A stretch of DNA of 64,000 bases, taken from NCBI RefSeq assembly GCF_014174395.1, contig NZ_JABEQD010000005.1, positions 124,001 through 188,000 on the forward strand, read 5' to 3'. The stretch's first letter is position 1, and the number at the start of each line of letters is the position of its first letter. Positions 63,280-64,000 of this stretch are shown here, piece after piece. A program made the position numbers and the translations under genes. Origin of the DNA: Gluconacetobacter aggeris. Lineage in GTDB: Bacteria > Pseudomonadota > Alphaproteobacteria > Acetobacterales > Acetobacteraceae. The notes under the pieces were generated by a model. It saw only the letters and a program-made list of their open reading frames with translations, searched no databases and was not told where the DNA came from.

Positions 63280-64000
63280 TCACGGGGCGTCGGCCAGGAC
63301 GGTGCGAATGGCGCCTGTCAGCCGTGCGAGTTCCGGCTTTGTCACCGTGAAGGCCGGCGTCAGATAGACGATCGAACGGAAGGGGCGCACCCAGACGCCC
63401 TGTTCGACCAGCCTGGCCTTCAGGCGGTTCATGTCGTTGATGCGGTCCAGTTCGACCACGCCGATCGCGCCCATGACCCGAACGTCACGCACGGCGGGCA
63501 GGTGACGGCAGGGCTCCAGTTCGTCGCGCATCTGGGCCCCGATCGCCGCGACCTGTTCCAGGCGCGGTTCGCGCTCGAACAGGTCCAGCGACGCATTGGC
63601 GCAGGCGCAGGCCAGCGGATTGGCCATGAAGGTCGGGCCGTGCATCAGCGCATGCATCGGGTTATCCGACAGGAAGGCCGCGAAGACGTGGCGCCGCGCC
63701 ACGGTGGCGGCCAGCGGAACCGTCCCGCCCGACAATGCCTTTGAGAGTGTGAGGATGTCCGGTACGATATCGGCCTGCTGGCAGGCGAACATCGTGCCGG
63801 TACGACCGAAGCCGGTAAAGATCTCGTCCAGGATCAGCAGGACGCCATGCCGGTCGGCGATGTCGCGCAGGCGCCGCAGGGTTGCGGCGTCATGGAACAG
63901 CATGCCGCCCGCGCCCTGGACCAGCGGTTCGACCAGGATCGCGGCCACGCGCCGGCCTTCGGTTTCCATCAATTGTTCCAGCGCGGCGGTGGACTGATCG
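63280..64000 (-). CDS. bioA: Adenosylmethionine-8-amino-7-oxononanoate aminotransferase (5' end outside window)
   Basis: Biotin-pathway class III aminotransferase. The frame is open to the window edge, so the N-terminal half is missing; about 240 residues are visible. Recognisable are VEPLVQGAGGM, LLILDEIFTGFGRTGTMFACQ with the PLP-contacting Asp, LSKALSGGTVPLAAT with the PLP Lys, HGPTFMANPLACA and the C-terminal VWVRPFRSIVYLTPAF motif found in BioA. Convergent with DUF4167; no other bio gene is in the window. Confidence 0.93.
   Translation of the reverse strand, partial: DQSTAALEQLMETEGRRVAAILVEPLVQGAGGMLFHDAATLRRLRDIADRHGVLLILDEIFTGFGRTGTMFACQQADIVPDILTLSKALSGGTVPLAATVARRHVFAAFLSDNPMHALMHGPTFMANPLACACANASLDLFEREPRLEQVAAIGAQMRDELEPCRHLPAVRDVRVMGAIGVVELDRINDMNRLKARLVEQGVWVRPFRSIVYLTPAFTVTKPELARLTGAIRTVLADAP

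Noticed and set aside
1-64000. CRISPR array, prophage, transposase or insertion-sequence ends
   Set aside because: No regularly spaced direct repeats, phage genes or transposase-like proteins were seen on either strand.

Overview
The window is 64 kb of very GC-rich, densely coding bacterial chromosome. Gene content and order point to an alphaproteobacterium, most likely an acetic acid bacterium (Acetobacteraceae; a Gluconacetobacter/Komagataeibacter-type genome would fit). Pointers are scpA-scpB-tatB-tatC-serS, rodZ-ispG-hisS-prfA followed by prmC, the aerobic cobaltochelatase genes cobS/cobT behind a J-domain gene, and the families DUF1178, DUF2239, DUF3553 and DUF4167. The genus is an inference; no marker RNA is present except one tRNA. 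No rRNA, CRISPR array, prophage or insertion sequence was seen.

Layout: 1-4.3 kb chromosome segregation (scpA partial, scpB), Tat export (tatB, tatC, no tatA) and serS. 4.4-9.3 kb a Suv3-type helicase, ferredoxin-NADP reductase and glutathione reductase. 9.6-18.4 kb an accessory metabolic module: flavin monooxygenase-like gene and LysR regulator, facing an operon of M20 amidohydrolase, NCS1 permease and RidA-like protein, which diverges from a TonB-dependent receptor followed by a DUF1028 gene. It looks like an outer-membrane-to-cytoplasm scavenging route for an unknown N-containing compound and is the best candidate here for an undescribed system. 18.5-23.7 kb a small secreted protein, DAHP synthase, nicotinate phosphoribosyltransferase and gltX. 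23.7-26.3 kb a small accessory patch (MATE pump, GIY-YIG protein, DUF2239). 26.3-33.2 kb translation genes (trmJ, cysS, prfC, rpsD), a second MATE pump and an HdeD-like membrane protein. 33.2-39.0 kb mixed accessory genes: exported reductase and cupin, secreted unknown, BASS transporter, a hydrolase-fold protein without its catalytic residues, and a PLP decarboxylase. 39.0-44.7 kb cobT, cobS, dnaJ-like, bolA, lolA-like, lipB and tRNA-Leu(GAG). 44.9-48.6 kb galU, a phosphohexomutase, DUF3553 and moaA. 48.6-53.8 kb methyltransferase, comF, glutaredoxin, DUF1178, DUF2147, exported lactonase and ubiG. 53.9-64 kb lysC, an NMO-type flavoprotein, rodZ, ispG, hisS, prfA, a small secreted protein, prmC, DUF4167 and bioA (partial).

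Connections: galU and the hexomutase lie in one transcript and together make UDP-glucose from glucose-6-phosphate, the precursor of the exopolysaccharides and cellulose typical of this family. Four proteins in the window carry twin-arginine signal peptides and would depend on the TatBC encoded at its left end. Release-factor biology is represented three times (prfA, its methylase prmC, and prfC). Most operons use 1-8 base stop/start overlaps, and convergent pairs are usually separated by a single perfect hairpin that can stop both transcripts.
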